NCBI GenBank assembly: GCA_946481025.1
Contig: CAMLNA010000079.1
Span: 1 to 19,747 of the forward strand
Reading direction: 5' to 3'
Length of the DNA: 19,747 nt
Source: an uncultured Rivibacter sp.
Lineage (GTDB): Bacteria; Pseudomonadota; Gammaproteobacteria; Burkholderiales; Burkholderiaceae
This document shows positions 8,626 through 14,876 of the stretch, piece after piece. Made by a program: the position numbers and the translations under genes. Below the pieces are notes generated by a model. The model was given only the letters and a program-made list of their open reading frames with translations, was not told the DNA's origin and did not search any database. How positions within the stretch are numbered: the stretch's first letter is position 1; each line of letters opens with the position of its first letter.

Positions 8626-10326
8626 TCATTCGGAGCGCCTGCCCCACACGGCAAACAGCGAGCGCAGCTTGCCCATGAACGGCATGCGCTCGTCCGACAG
8701 CGCGTCCAGCAGGTCCGACAGGCGTTTCGATTTCGCGATGGTGTAGACCGTGAGCACCCAGGTGCCGACAAACACGACCACGAAATAGAGCAGCCGCAAG
8801 GCCAGCGGCTCGTCGGCCGCGGCGATGAGGTTCATGCCCAGGAAGCCGGTGGTCACCGTGCCGATGAGCCCGAAGATCGTGACCACGGTCAGCCTCACCA
8901 CCGTGTTGGCCTGGCGGCGCAGGCTGTCGGCGTCGAGGTAGCTGTTCATGTCGGCGACCCGCTCCTTCACCTCGGCGTACAGCGCGTCGAGCTCGAGGTG
9001 CCTGGCGCACAGGTGGAACAGCGCCTTCACCTGCGCCTGCTGCGAAACCTCGTGGAACCAGTAGCGGTGGGTGAAGCGCAGGAAGCTCTCGAAGGTCGAG
9101 CGGATGGCACGCTTGAAGCGGCGCACGCTCGCGGCATCGCTCACGTCGAGCTGCTTCAGGGCCTCGACCAGCACGTCCGAGAACATGAGCAGCGCCGCCT
9201 TCTGGAAGTGCGCGATCAGGAACAGCAGGAAGTGCTGGTGGCGGAACTGCGCCAGCACGCCGCGGTCGCGGCAGCCGTAGAACTGCGACCGCGCATCGCC
9301 CACCACCACCAGCGAATGCCCGCTGCACAGGTAGCGGGTGTTGGGCGCCGCCCCGGCCTCGGCCCAGAAGCGGTCGTAGCAGTAGCGCTGCTCGAAGTCG
9401 GCCAGGTGCCCGGTGCCGAACGGCAGCGCCGCGTCGGCCTCCCCCGCCCCCACCACCAGCCCCAGGCGGATGAAGTCGTCGCGGCCGAGTGCGCGCGGCT
9501 CGTCCACCGCGAGGTAGGCCATCAGCGGCATGCGGTAGTACTCGATCTGGCGGTAGCGCAAGGCCCCTTCGTTGCCGGAGTGGTCGCCCACCATCGGATC
9601 GAGCAGCCAGGCCCAGTGCGAGGCGATGCGCGGCGCGCGGTGCTCGGCCACGTGGGCCAGGAAGGCCTCGCGCTGCTGCGAGTCCGAAGCGGCCAGCACG
9701 GTGCCGTCGGCGGCCAGCCACTCGACCGAGCGCATCGCATGCAGCGGCTGCCCCGTCGCGTCCCAGCCGGCCGGATAGGCCCGGCCGAAGCGGTACATCA
9801 GCTCCTGGGCGCGCGGCAGGCTCAGCCCGCCGGCATGGACCTCGACGTTGAGCAGCACCACGTCGACGTCGTAGAAGAAATAGAGATCGACGTGGGCCAC
9901 CTCGAGCAGCTCCGGGGCCTCACCGTCGCGGGTGGTCACGCGCACGCGGGCGACGTCGCGGCGGCGCAGCACGCGCATCGGCGAGCCGGTCACGGCGTCA
10001 GCGGTGCCGCCGCCGCGCTTGGCCCGCCCTTCGCCGTACAGGAAGCGCTGCACGTAGGGCAGGAAACTCACGAACTCGTTGTAGTGCCGCTCGTGGAAGC
10101 CCTCAGGGTCGCCGGTGTACTCGTCGACCACCTCCCGCCAGGGCGAGCCGGGCAGTGCCTGCAGCCGCTCCCAGGGCTTCTTCGGGCGGCCCGGGCCCTC
10201 GTCGGCACCGTCCGCCGCGGGCATCAGGCGCAACGGCCACAGCAGGACCTGCCGGAAGTGGCGCACTTGCGCAACGGCCGCTTGAACCGCGGCGGCCTGT
10301 GCGCCTTCGGCGAGGTCGTGTTTCAT
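8626..10326 (-). CDS. CorA-superfamily (2-TM-GxN) transporter with large N-terminal domain
   Basis: A divalent metal-ion transporter of the CorA/MIT superfamily is the best call. The C-terminus holds two membrane helices: the first ends in GFLGMN (GMN at about 497-499), the signature pore-mouth motif of CorA. The second is LRLLYFVVVFVGTWVLTVYTI, followed by a basic SKRL tail. A long charged helical region before it (FESFLRFTHRYWFHEVSQQ, then LDALYAEVKERVADMNSYLDADSLRRQ) matches the CorA stalk helix. At 566 residues it is far longer than a usual CorA (about 310-350). The extra N-terminal half has a PWREVVDEYTGDPEGFHERHYNEF segment and a DLYFFYDVDVVLLNVEVH strand. The ATG at 10324-10326 is the first good start; an in-frame TTG lies at 10389. 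Mg2+ versus other ions cannot be told. Confidence 0.82.
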   Translation of the reverse strand: MKHDLAEGAQAAAVQAAVAQVRHFRQVLLWPLRLMPAADGADEGPGRPKKPWERLQALPGSPWREVVDEYTGDPEGFHERHYNEFVSFLPYVQRFLYGEGRAKRGGGTADAVTGSPMRVLRRRDVARVRVTTRDGEAPELLEVAHVDLYFFYDVDVVLLNVEVHAGGLSLPRAQELMYRFGRAYPAGWDATGQPLHAMRSVEWLAADGTVLAASDSQQREAFLAHVAEHRAPRIASHWAWLLDPMVGDHSGNEGALRYRQIEYYRMPLMAYLAVDEPRALGRDDFIRLGLVVGAGEADAALPFGTGHLADFEQRYCYDRFWAEAGAAPNTRYLCSGHSLVVVGDARSQFYGCRDRGVLAQFRHQHFLLFLIAHFQKAALLMFSDVLVEALKQLDVSDAASVRRFKRAIRSTFESFLRFTHRYWFHEVSQQAQVKALFHLCARHLELDALYAEVKERVADMNSYLDADSLRRQANTVVRLTVVTIFGLIGTVTTGFLGMNLIAAADEPLALRLLYFVVVFVGTWVLTVYTIAKSKRLSDLLDALSDERMPFMGKLRSLFAVWGRRSE

Positions 10327-10546
10327 GGTGCGGCTAGGGGCGCCCGGAGACGGCGCATCGATGGTAGGCAGGCCTGCGGCGGCAGGCAATCCGGGCCGGC
10401 CTCGGCGTTCGGCCTGGGCGCCGGGCCGCGGGCGGAATCACCGATGTCAACGAAATGACACATTTAGTCACACACCTATCCCCCTCATTCGGGGGGCTCG
10501 GCGCTACATTGAAACGTCTCCACGGTGAGCTTGCTCCGCGCCAACC
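10327..10546. promoter_or_regulatory. Divergent intergenic region with an AT-rich GTCA/TGAC cluster
   Basis: This 220-bp stretch separates the CorA-like gene from the small His-rich ORF. Bases 10445-10470 are AT-rich and hold GTCA, TGAC and GTCA blocks a few bases apart, giving overlapping short inverted repeats. A CCCCC/GGGGG hairpin lies at 10480-10495. TACATT (10504-10509) could be a -10 for the plus strand. TTGACA occurs on the minus strand (10450-10445), but I see no matching -10. No RNA gene is recognised. Confidence 0.3.
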
Positions 10547-10810
10547 ATGCACCACCACGACGCCCTGGCCCCTTGCGCCCGCCTTCACAAACCTGACGTG
10601 CGGGAAACCTTCAGTCCGATGCGCATGTTGCGCCGAGCCGCCGGGCTTCTGGTGTTGATGGTCGTGCTGCCCGTCTTCCTGCTGGGCATGGCGGTCGCAC
10701 TGCCGGTGGCCCTGCTGGTGGGCGGCCTCGATGCGGTGCAAGCCCTCTGGCAGGCGGCCCGGCGCCAGATGCACCTGCATCACGGGCAACACCACCACGC
10801 TCCCCTCTGA
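10547..10810 (+). CDS. Small His-rich single-span membrane protein, function unknown
   Basis: The 87-residue ORF has a His cluster at each end (MHHHD at the start and HLHHGQHHH near the end) around one strongly hydrophobic segment (about residues 32-60: a LLVLMVVLPVFLLGMAVALP run and onwards). The C-terminal His group could bind metal ions such as Ni, Co, Zn or Cu, but this is inference from composition. The start is uncertain: the ATG at 10619 gives a 63-residue protein beginning MRMLRRAAGLL, still with the membrane span and C-terminal His cluster but without the N-terminal one. Neither start has a strong SD. Its neighbour is the divergent CorA-like transporter. It converges with the ABM gene, 25 bp away. 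Confidence 0.5.
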   Translation: MHHHDALAPCARLHKPDVRETFSPMRMLRRAAGLLVLMVVLPVFLLGMAVALPVALLVGGLDAVQALWQAARRQMHLHHGQHHHAPL

Positions 10811-10824
10811 CCGCTGCCGCGGTC
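10809..10824. terminator. Small hairpin after the His-rich ORF
   Basis: GACCGC, the loop TGCC, and GCGGTC form a perfect 6-bp stem beginning within the TGA stop codon, between two convergent genes. No T tract follows, so it is a weak candidate. Confidence 0.25.
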
Positions 10825-10835
10825 GGCGCCCCCGG

Positions 10836-11147
10836 TCAGCCTTCGCTGCCCGACTTGGCCACGAGTTCGAAGTGCTCGACCTGCGGCGGCTGTGCAAAAA
10901 ACGGTCCGACGATCGCTCGCCAGGCAGCAAACGCCGGTGACTGCCGGAACCCCACCGTGTGGTCTTCCAGGGTGTCCCACCAGATCATCAGCAGGTAGCG
11001 CTCGGGTGACTCGACGCCTCGGTTCACCTTGTAGCCGCGAAACCCCCGGGCCTGGCTGATCACCGTGTCGACCCCGCGCTGGATCGCCTCGTCGAAAGCC
11101 GCCTGCTGCCCCGCAGGGATGCGGATCTCGGCCACTTCAAGAATCAT
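10836..11147 (-). CDS. Antibiotic biosynthesis monooxygenase (ABM) fold protein
   Basis: This 103-residue protein fits the dimeric alpha+beta-barrel ABM family (small quinone/heme oxygenases and many uncharacterised members). Visible landmarks are the first strand MILEVAEIRIPAGQ, helix AAFDEAIQRGVDTVI, the turn GFRGYKVNRGVESPERYLL, the strand MIWWDTLEDHTVGFRQSP, and a final PQVEHFELV strand. The start ATG at 11145-11147 has a strong SD AAGGAGGG (plus-strand complement at 11152-11159). It lies 59 bp downstream of the AraC-type gene on the same strand. A TACGAT at 11186-11181 may be a -10 for its own promoter. The substrate cannot be told from sequence. Confidence 0.88.
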   Translation of the reverse strand: MILEVAEIRIPAGQQAAFDEAIQRGVDTVISQARGFRGYKVNRGVESPERYLLMIWWDTLEDHTVGFRQSPAFAAWRAIVGPFFAQPPQVEHFELVAKSGSEG

Positions 11148-11206
11148 GGGTCCCTCCTTGTTGACGGTCGCGTGCCGGCGATCGTAAACGCCGCGCCCCC
11201 GCAGAA

Positions 11207-12157
11207 TCACCCGCCCTTGCGTTGCACCGCCCCCGGCGACACACCGACCAGCCGCTTGAACGCCCGGCTGAATGCCGCCTCCGACTGGTAGCCCACCGAG
11301 CTGGCCAGCTCGCCCAGGCCTTCGTTGCGCTCCTTCAGCCGCGCCAGCGCTACGTGCATGCGCCAGCGCGTCAGGTACTGCATCGCCGGCATGCCGACCC
11401 GCTCAGAAAAGCGCGCAGCGAAGGCCGAGCGCGACATGGCGGCTTCGGCCGCGAGCGAATGCAGCGTCCAGTTGCGGGCCGGATCCCGGTGGATGAGCGC
11501 GAGCGCGCGGCCGATCTGCCGATCGCGCAGGGCGCCCAGCCAGCCGGTGCGGGCCGCCGGATCCTCGGCCATCCAGGAGCGGATGGCCTGGATGACCAGG
11601 ATGTCGGCCAGCCGGGTGACCACCGCCTCGCCGCCCGGTCGCAGTTCGCGCGCTTCGGCCGCCATGAAGCTCAGGCTGCTTTGCAGCCACTGCGCATGCG
11701 GGGCGCTGGCGGCCTCGATGCAGATGAGCGGCGGCAGCATCGCCACCAGGTGGCGCGCCGTCGGATGCTCGAAACGCACGGCCCCGCAGATCACGCTGGT
11801 GGACGCGCCGCCGCCGCCCAGCCGCAGCACCTCGTAGCGCTCGCTGAGCTGCTCGCGCGGCAGCTCGAAAAGGCGTCCGCAGGCCGCGCCGGGCTCGCTG
11901 ACCAGGGTGTGCCCCTCGCCATGCGGCAGCACCACCAGGTCGCCTGCCTGCAGCAGGCGCCGCTCGCCGGGAGCGCCCTCGATCCAGCAGCGGCCGGCGG
12001 TCAGCACATGGAACATCAGGCAGTCGCGCATCGGCGGCAGCTCCAGCCCCCAGGGCGCGCTGAATTCGCTGCGGCAATAGAACACCCCGCTCATGCGCAG
12101 CGTGTGCAGCGCTTCGCCCAGCGGGTCCACGGCAGTCCAGACGGGATCGGCTTGCAT
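11207..12157 (-). CDS. AraC-family transcriptional regulator with N-terminal cupin domain
   Basis: The 316-residue protein has an N-terminal cupin-type ligand domain of the AraC-binding-like group (MFHVLTAGRCWIEG, then LLQAGDLVVLPHGEGHTL). The C-terminal DNA-binding domain has two helix-turn-helix units (LHSLAAEAAMSRSAFAARF, and LGELASSVGYQSEAAFSRAF), ending with GVSPGAVQRKGG. It is transcribed away from the NAD(P)-binding oxidoreductase gene, and the shared 142-bp region carries an inverted repeat, so it probably controls that gene. I chose the ATG at 12155-12157, since the segment before it (from a second in-frame ATG at 12235) would cover the operator and is Arg-rich without family sequence. 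No SD is evident. Confidence 0.9.
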   Translation of the reverse strand: MQADPVWTAVDPLGEALHTLRMSGVFYCRSEFSAPWGLELPPMRDCLMFHVLTAGRCWIEGAPGERRLLQAGDLVVLPHGEGHTLVSEPGAACGRLFELPREQLSERYEVLRLGGGGASTSVICGAVRFEHPTARHLVAMLPPLICIEAASAPHAQWLQSSLSFMAAEARELRPGGEAVVTRLADILVIQAIRSWMAEDPAARTGWLGALRDRQIGRALALIHRDPARNWTLHSLAAEAAMSRSAFAARFSERVGMPAMQYLTRWRMHVALARLKERNEGLGELASSVGYQSEAAFSRAFKRLVGVSPGAVQRKGG

Positions 12158-12187
12158 GCGGCGCAGTATCCGCGCCGCCCTGGGGTG

Positions 12188-12263
12188 CGTCCACGTCTCT
12201 GGACGGACGAGCAAGAACGCGAGACGTCCAAGCATTGTCCGTACAGGCCTCGGCGCCGATAGT
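12188..12263. promoter_or_regulatory. Divergent operator/promoter region between the AraC-type gene and the oxidoreductase
   Basis: CGTCCA (12188-12193), six bases, and TGGACG (12200-12205) form a perfect inverted repeat. A second pair, ACGTCTC (12193-12199) with GAGACGT (12221-12227), overlaps it. A plus-strand promoter follows: TTGTCC (12235-12240), 17 bp, GATAGT (12258-12263). The arrangement suits an AraC-type activator bound just upstream of the -35. Confidence 0.5.
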
Positions 12264-12299
12264 GAACTCCATGCAAACCACTCACCGATGGAGAACGCG

Positions 12300-12959
12300 A
12301 TGAAGGTACTGGTTGTGGGCGCGACGGGCGGTTCGGGTCGGGCAGCCGTGGAGGCGTTGCTGGCGGCAGGGCATGAGGTGACGGCGTTTTCGAGGCGCGC
12401 CTCCACGCTGGCCGGCCTGTCGCCGCAGCTGCGCACGGTGGACGGCGACGCGATGGACCCCGCCGCCATCGAGCGCGCTGTGCAGGGGCAGCAGGCCGTG
12501 GTGGTCACGCTGGGCATCAGCGAAAGCGCGCTGCGCGTGCGGTTGTTCGGCGCGGCCGCCACGCCGAACAACGTGCGCTCGGCCGGCACGCGCAACGTGA
12601 TCGCCGCAATGCGCCGGCACGGCGTGGCCCGGCTGGTGGTGCAAAGCAGCTTCGGCGTCGGAGAAACCCGCAGCAGGCTGCCGCTGGTGTCGCGGCTGGT
12701 GTTCGCCCTGCTGCTCAAGCCGCAGATCGCCGACACCGAACAGCAGGAACGCGACGTGCGCGCCAGCGGGCTCGACTGGGTGCTCGCCCAGCCCGTCAAC
12801 CTGACCGACGACCTCGACCACCCGGGGCGCGTGCTGGCCTCGCCGCACGGGGAGATCCTGAGCCTGAAGGTCCCGCGCCAGCGCGTCGGCGCCTTCCTCG
12901 CCGAAGCGGTGCAGCAGCCGGCCTGGCTGCGCCGCTCGGTGGCCCTGTCGGCGGCCTGA
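12300..12959 (+). CDS. NAD(P)-binding oxidoreductase, atypical short-chain dehydrogenase/NmrA-like
   Basis: The 219-residue protein opens with a Rossmann fold dinucleotide motif VLVVGATGGSGRAAVEAL and the basic patch FSRRAS after strand 2, which suggests NADP(H). DGDAMDP and VVVTLGIS follow at the next strands, then GTRNVIAAMRRHGVARLVVQSS, typical of NAD(P)H-binding (PF13460-type) proteins. The catalytic Tyr-x3-Lys of classical dehydrogenases is absent, so the role may be sensing or a simple quinone/flavin reduction; the substrate is unknown. The start ATG at 12300 has GGAGA (12290-12294) in front; another in-frame ATG at 12288 would remove that spacing. It is divergent from an AraC-type regulator that likely controls it. 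A VOC gene fragment follows directly in the same frame. Confidence 0.88.
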   Translation: MKVLVVGATGGSGRAAVEALLAAGHEVTAFSRRASTLAGLSPQLRTVDGDAMDPAAIERAVQGQQAVVVTLGISESALRVRLFGAAATPNNVRSAGTRNVIAAMRRHGVARLVVQSSFGVGETRSRLPLVSRLVFALLLKPQIADTEQQERDVRASGLDWVLAQPVNLTDDLDHPGRVLASPHGEILSLKVPRQRVGAFLAEAVQQPAWLRRSVALSAA

Positions 12960-13076
12960 CGCGTGCGTTTCGAAGGCCCGCCCGGCGAGCTGTGGACGAT
13001 GTTCTCTCGCGACCCTTCGGGCAACCCGATCGAGGTCAAGGGCTTCCGATCGCCGGATACCGGGTACGCGGCCTGA
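12960..13076 (+). pseudogene. C-terminal remnant of a VOC/glyoxalase-family gene
   Basis: Directly after the oxidoreductase stop, and in the same frame, 38 codons read RVRFEGPPGELWTMF then SRDPSGNPIEVKGFR and end at TGA (13074-13076). This is the last beta-strand region of vicinal-oxygen-chelate proteins: a DPSGN turn followed by the strand with the metal-ligand Glu (IEVKGF). The remaining roughly 80-100 residues of such a protein are missing, and I see no VOC sequence elsewhere on this strand nearby. It is most simply a decayed gene left after a deletion. The VOC gene at 14390 is not its source, because its C-terminus differs. Confidence 0.7.
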
Positions 13077-13127
13077 GCGGCACCATGCCGCGGGGCGGTT
13101 CCAGGGCAGCTTGGCTGGAGACATCAC

Positions 13128-13616
13128 ATGACCGCGTTTGTCGAACTGCAGAAGCAACACCACTGGCTGCAGAAGCTGGTGGGCGAATGGACCTACGAAG
13201 GCGAAGCACTGTCAGGGCCCGGCAAGCCGGCCGAAAAGTTCACCGGCGCGGAAACCGTGCGCACGCTGGGCGGCGCCTGGGTGGTGTGCGAAGGCCAGGG
13301 CGAAATCCCCGGCGGCGGCACCGCGAGCTCGCTGCTCACGCTGGGCTACGACACGAAACAGCAGCGCTTCGTCGGCACCTGGGTCGGCTCGATGATGGAC
13401 AGGCTCTGGGTCTATGACGAGGGCTTCCTCGATGCCGACGAGAAGACCTTGACGCTCGGCGCCGAAGGCCCGGACTTCGAGGCCGAAGGCAAGACCGCGA
13501 AATACCGCGACGTGATCGAGCTCAAGAGCGACGACCACCGCACGCTCAGCGCCTGGGTGCTCGGCAAGGACGGGCAGTGGACCTCGTTCATGACCACGCA
13601 CTACCGGCGCCGCTGA
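13128..13616 (+). CDS. DUF1579 family protein
   Basis: The 162-residue protein matches DUF1579: an early HHWLQKLVGEWTYEGE (the LxGxW signature of a lipocalin-like beta-barrel), then TVRTLGGAWVVCEGQGE, LTLGYDTKQQRFVGTWVGSM, and a closing WVLGKDGQWTSFMTTHYRR. The family's function is unknown; members often sit next to VOC and YciI-type genes. That fits the VOC remnant just upstream and suggests this was once a VOC-DUF1579 pair. The start at 13128 has GGAGA (13117-13121) at good spacing. A strong hairpin lies downstream at 13664-13692. Confidence 0.9.
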   Translation: MTAFVELQKQHHWLQKLVGEWTYEGEALSGPGKPAEKFTGAETVRTLGGAWVVCEGQGEIPGGGTASSLLTLGYDTKQQRFVGTWVGSMMDRLWVYDEGFLDADEKTLTLGAEGPDFEAEGKTAKYRDVIELKSDDHRTLSAWVLGKDGQWTSFMTTHYRRR

Positions 13617-13663
13617 CCTGCCCGCGATCCTGCAGGCAGACCGTGCGAATTTCCGCGCCGCGC

Positions 13664-13692
13664 GCGAGCCGCTGACCTGAGCAGCGGCTCGC
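13664..13692 (+). terminator. Strong hairpin downstream of the DUF1579 gene
   Basis: GCGAGCCGCTG (13664-13674), a 7-nt loop, and CAGCGGCTCGC (13682-13692) form a perfect 11-bp stem, followed by TTCGCTTA. It sits 48 bp after the DUF1579 stop and is the best terminator candidate here, though the T-rich tail is short. Confidence 0.6.
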
Positions 13693-13740
13693 TTCGCTTA
13701 CGATGCGCGCCGCCGTTTTCGCAAGCACGCGCCGCTCGCC

Positions 13741-13980
13741 ATGCGCATCACTTCCTCACCGCAGTTCCCGCTCACCCGCAACGAGCTCTTCAAGGGCGCG
13801 CTCGACATGAGCCCGCCCAAGCCGCTCTATTTCGAACAGGGCGCCACGCCCGCGGCCACGCGCGGCACGATGACGGTGTCGCTCGACGAGACCCACCGCA
13901 TCAGCGTGGAGCTGGGCGTGCTGCTGTGGTTCCAGCACGAGCGCGTGCGCGGCGGCACGCTGGTGGACACCTACGCCTGA
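13741..13980 (+). CDS. Small hypothetical protein
   Basis: The 79-residue ORF matches no family I know. Its composition is ordinary for a folded small protein (SLDETHRISVELGVLLWFQHERV could be a beta-alpha element), with no membrane span or signal peptide. TACGAT at 13699-13704 could be a -10, with a leader of about 30 nt; no clear SD is seen before the ATG at 13741. Its last 10 bp overlap the 3' end of the convergent thioredoxin-like gene. Gene status is moderate: the space would otherwise be an unusually long gap, and the codon use looks coding. Confidence 0.5.
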   Translation: MRITSSPQFPLTRNELFKGALDMSPPKPLYFEQGATPAATRGTMTVSLDETHRISVELGVLLWFQHERVRGGTLVDTYA

Positions 13981-14330
13981 GGCTGCGAAGCCGGGTGCGC
14001 CGCGCGCACCGCCTGGGCCTGCTGCGCCAGCGCCTGCTCGATCTGCCCGGCATCGGTGGGGCGCACCAGGCGGGTCATTTCCTGGCCGTCCACCAGGAAC
14101 ACGAGCGTGGGCCACAGCTTCACGCCGAAGGAACGGCCGAGCGGGCGGCCCTTGCCGTCCTCGATCTTGAGGTGGCGCAGCTGCGGGTGGCCGGTCAGGG
14201 CCTGTGCGATGTGCGGCTGGGCTGCTGCGCAGATGCCGCACCAGGGCGCGCCGAATTCCAGCAGGGTGGCGCCCGGCAGGGCATCGACTTCGGCGCGGGG
14301 CGGCTCGGTGGGTGCGTAGACGTGGTTCAT
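13971..14330 (-). CDS. Thioredoxin-fold protein with CGIC active site
   Basis: This 119-residue protein has the thioredoxin fold: strand ATLLEFGAPWCGICAA with Cys31 and Cys34 (WCGIC in place of the usual WCGPC), helix AAQPHIAQAL, strand LRHLKIEDGKGRPLGRSFGV, the cis-Pro strand KLWPTLVFLVDGQEM, and a final helix DAGQIEQALAQQ. It probably acts as a thiol reductant or a dedicated redox partner in the cytoplasm, as there is no signal peptide. The Pro-to-Ile change in the active site should alter redox potential. The start ATG is at 14328-14330. It lies 59 bp downstream of the VOC gene on the same strand and may share its SoxR-like promoter. Confidence 0.93.
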   Translation of the reverse strand: MNHVYAPTEPPRAEVDALPGATLLEFGAPWCGICAAAQPHIAQALTGHPQLRHLKIEDGKGRPLGRSFGVKLWPTLVFLVDGQEMTRLVRPTDAGQIEQALAQQAQAVRAAHPASQPQA

Positions 14331-14389
14331 CGTGCGTGCGGCGGTTTTCGGGAAGCAGGACCCCGATCTTGCACGGCAATCGCCGTTCC

Positions 14390-14779
14390 TCAGCCGCCCG
14401 CGCCGCCATACGGCCGCGTGATGATCTCCAGCAGGTGGCCGTCGGCGTCGGCCCAGTAGACGCCGCGGCCGCCGTCGTGGTGGTTGATCTGCCCGCTGTG
14501 CCGCCGGCCGGGGTCGGCCCAGTGCTCGAGCCCGCGTTCGCGGATGCGGCGGTAGATCTGCTCGAACTCGGCCTCGCCCACCAGGAACGCGTAATGCTGG
14601 GACCGCACGGTGCCCTCCTCCTGCGCGAGGAAGTCCAGCGTCACGCCGTTGTCGAGCTCGACGCAGAAGAACGGCCCGAAGCGAAACGGCTCGGCCCGTC
14701 CCAGCAGTTCGGTCAGGGCACGTGCCGAGGCCTGCGGATCGCGCGTGTGGACGATCGTGTGGTTGAGCTGGATGGCCAT
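14390..14779 (-). CDS. VOC-family (glyoxalase/dioxygenase fold) protein
   Basis: The 129-residue protein has the paired beta-alpha-beta3 VOC fold. The first module starts QLNHTIVHTRDPQASARALTELLG with metal ligand His7. The second begins with QHYAFLV (His62) and ends GVYWADADGHLLEIITRPYG with Glu118. These His, His and Glu residues would form the metal site. The substrate is unknown; members range from glyoxalase I to resistance proteins. The start ATG at 14777-14779 has AGGAGA in front (complement at 14785-14790). A SoxR-like promoter lies about 45-75 bp upstream, which suggests induction by redox-cycling compounds and fits a detoxification role. The thioredoxin-like gene follows. Confidence 0.92.
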   Translation of the reverse strand: MAIQLNHTIVHTRDPQASARALTELLGRAEPFRFGPFFCVELDNGVTLDFLAQEEGTVRSQHYAFLVGEAEFEQIYRRIRERGLEHWADPGRRHSGQINHHDGGRGVYWADADGHLLEIITRPYGGAGG

Positions 14780-14786
14780 GCCGTTC

Positions 14787-14813
14787 TCCTGTCGATCCTG
14801 TCGATCCTCTCGA
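14787..14813. repeat. Three tandem 9-bp units in the VOC gene leader
   Basis: TCCTGTCGA occurs twice in direct succession (14787-14795 and 14796-14804), followed by a third copy with one change, TCCTCTCGA (14805-14813). The first unit overlaps the complement of the VOC gene's SD. Copy number change here could shift leader length but not the reading frame. Confidence 0.85.
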
Positions 14814-14821
14814 TGCAGCGC

Positions 14822-14852
14822 AGGCTACGACCTCAAGCAAACTTCAGGTCAA
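14822..14852 (-). promoter_or_regulatory. SoxR/MerR-type promoter with 19-bp spacer and dyad, reading into the VOC gene
   Basis: On the minus strand there is a -35 TTGACC (14852-14847), a 19-bp spacer and a -10 TAGCCT (14827-14822). The spacer holds the dyad CCTGAAGTTTGCTTGAGG, which matches the enterobacterial SoxR box CCTCAAGTTAACTTGAGG (recalled) at 15 of 18 positions. The overlong spacer with a centred dyad is the hallmark of MerR-family activation. Transcription would begin near 14815, about 35 bases before the VOC start codon. The hemolysin III gene diverges from the same region. Confidence 0.7.
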
Positions 14853-14876
14853 GCGTCTCGTCTACGATTCGCGGCC

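Noticed and set aside
8473..10458. 661-codon plus-strand frame over the CorA-like gene
   Set aside because: The minus-strand product has a clear GMN motif and membrane helices; the plus-strand text has no recognisable domain.
10480..10496. CCCCC/GGGGG hairpin as a terminator
   Set aside because: It has a 5-bp stem, lies between divergent genes rather than after one, and has no T tract; likely chance or part of a promoter.
12158..13039. Upstream extension of the AraC-type frame
   Set aside because: It runs through the operator region and antisense to the oxidoreductase; AraC family sequence starts near 12157.
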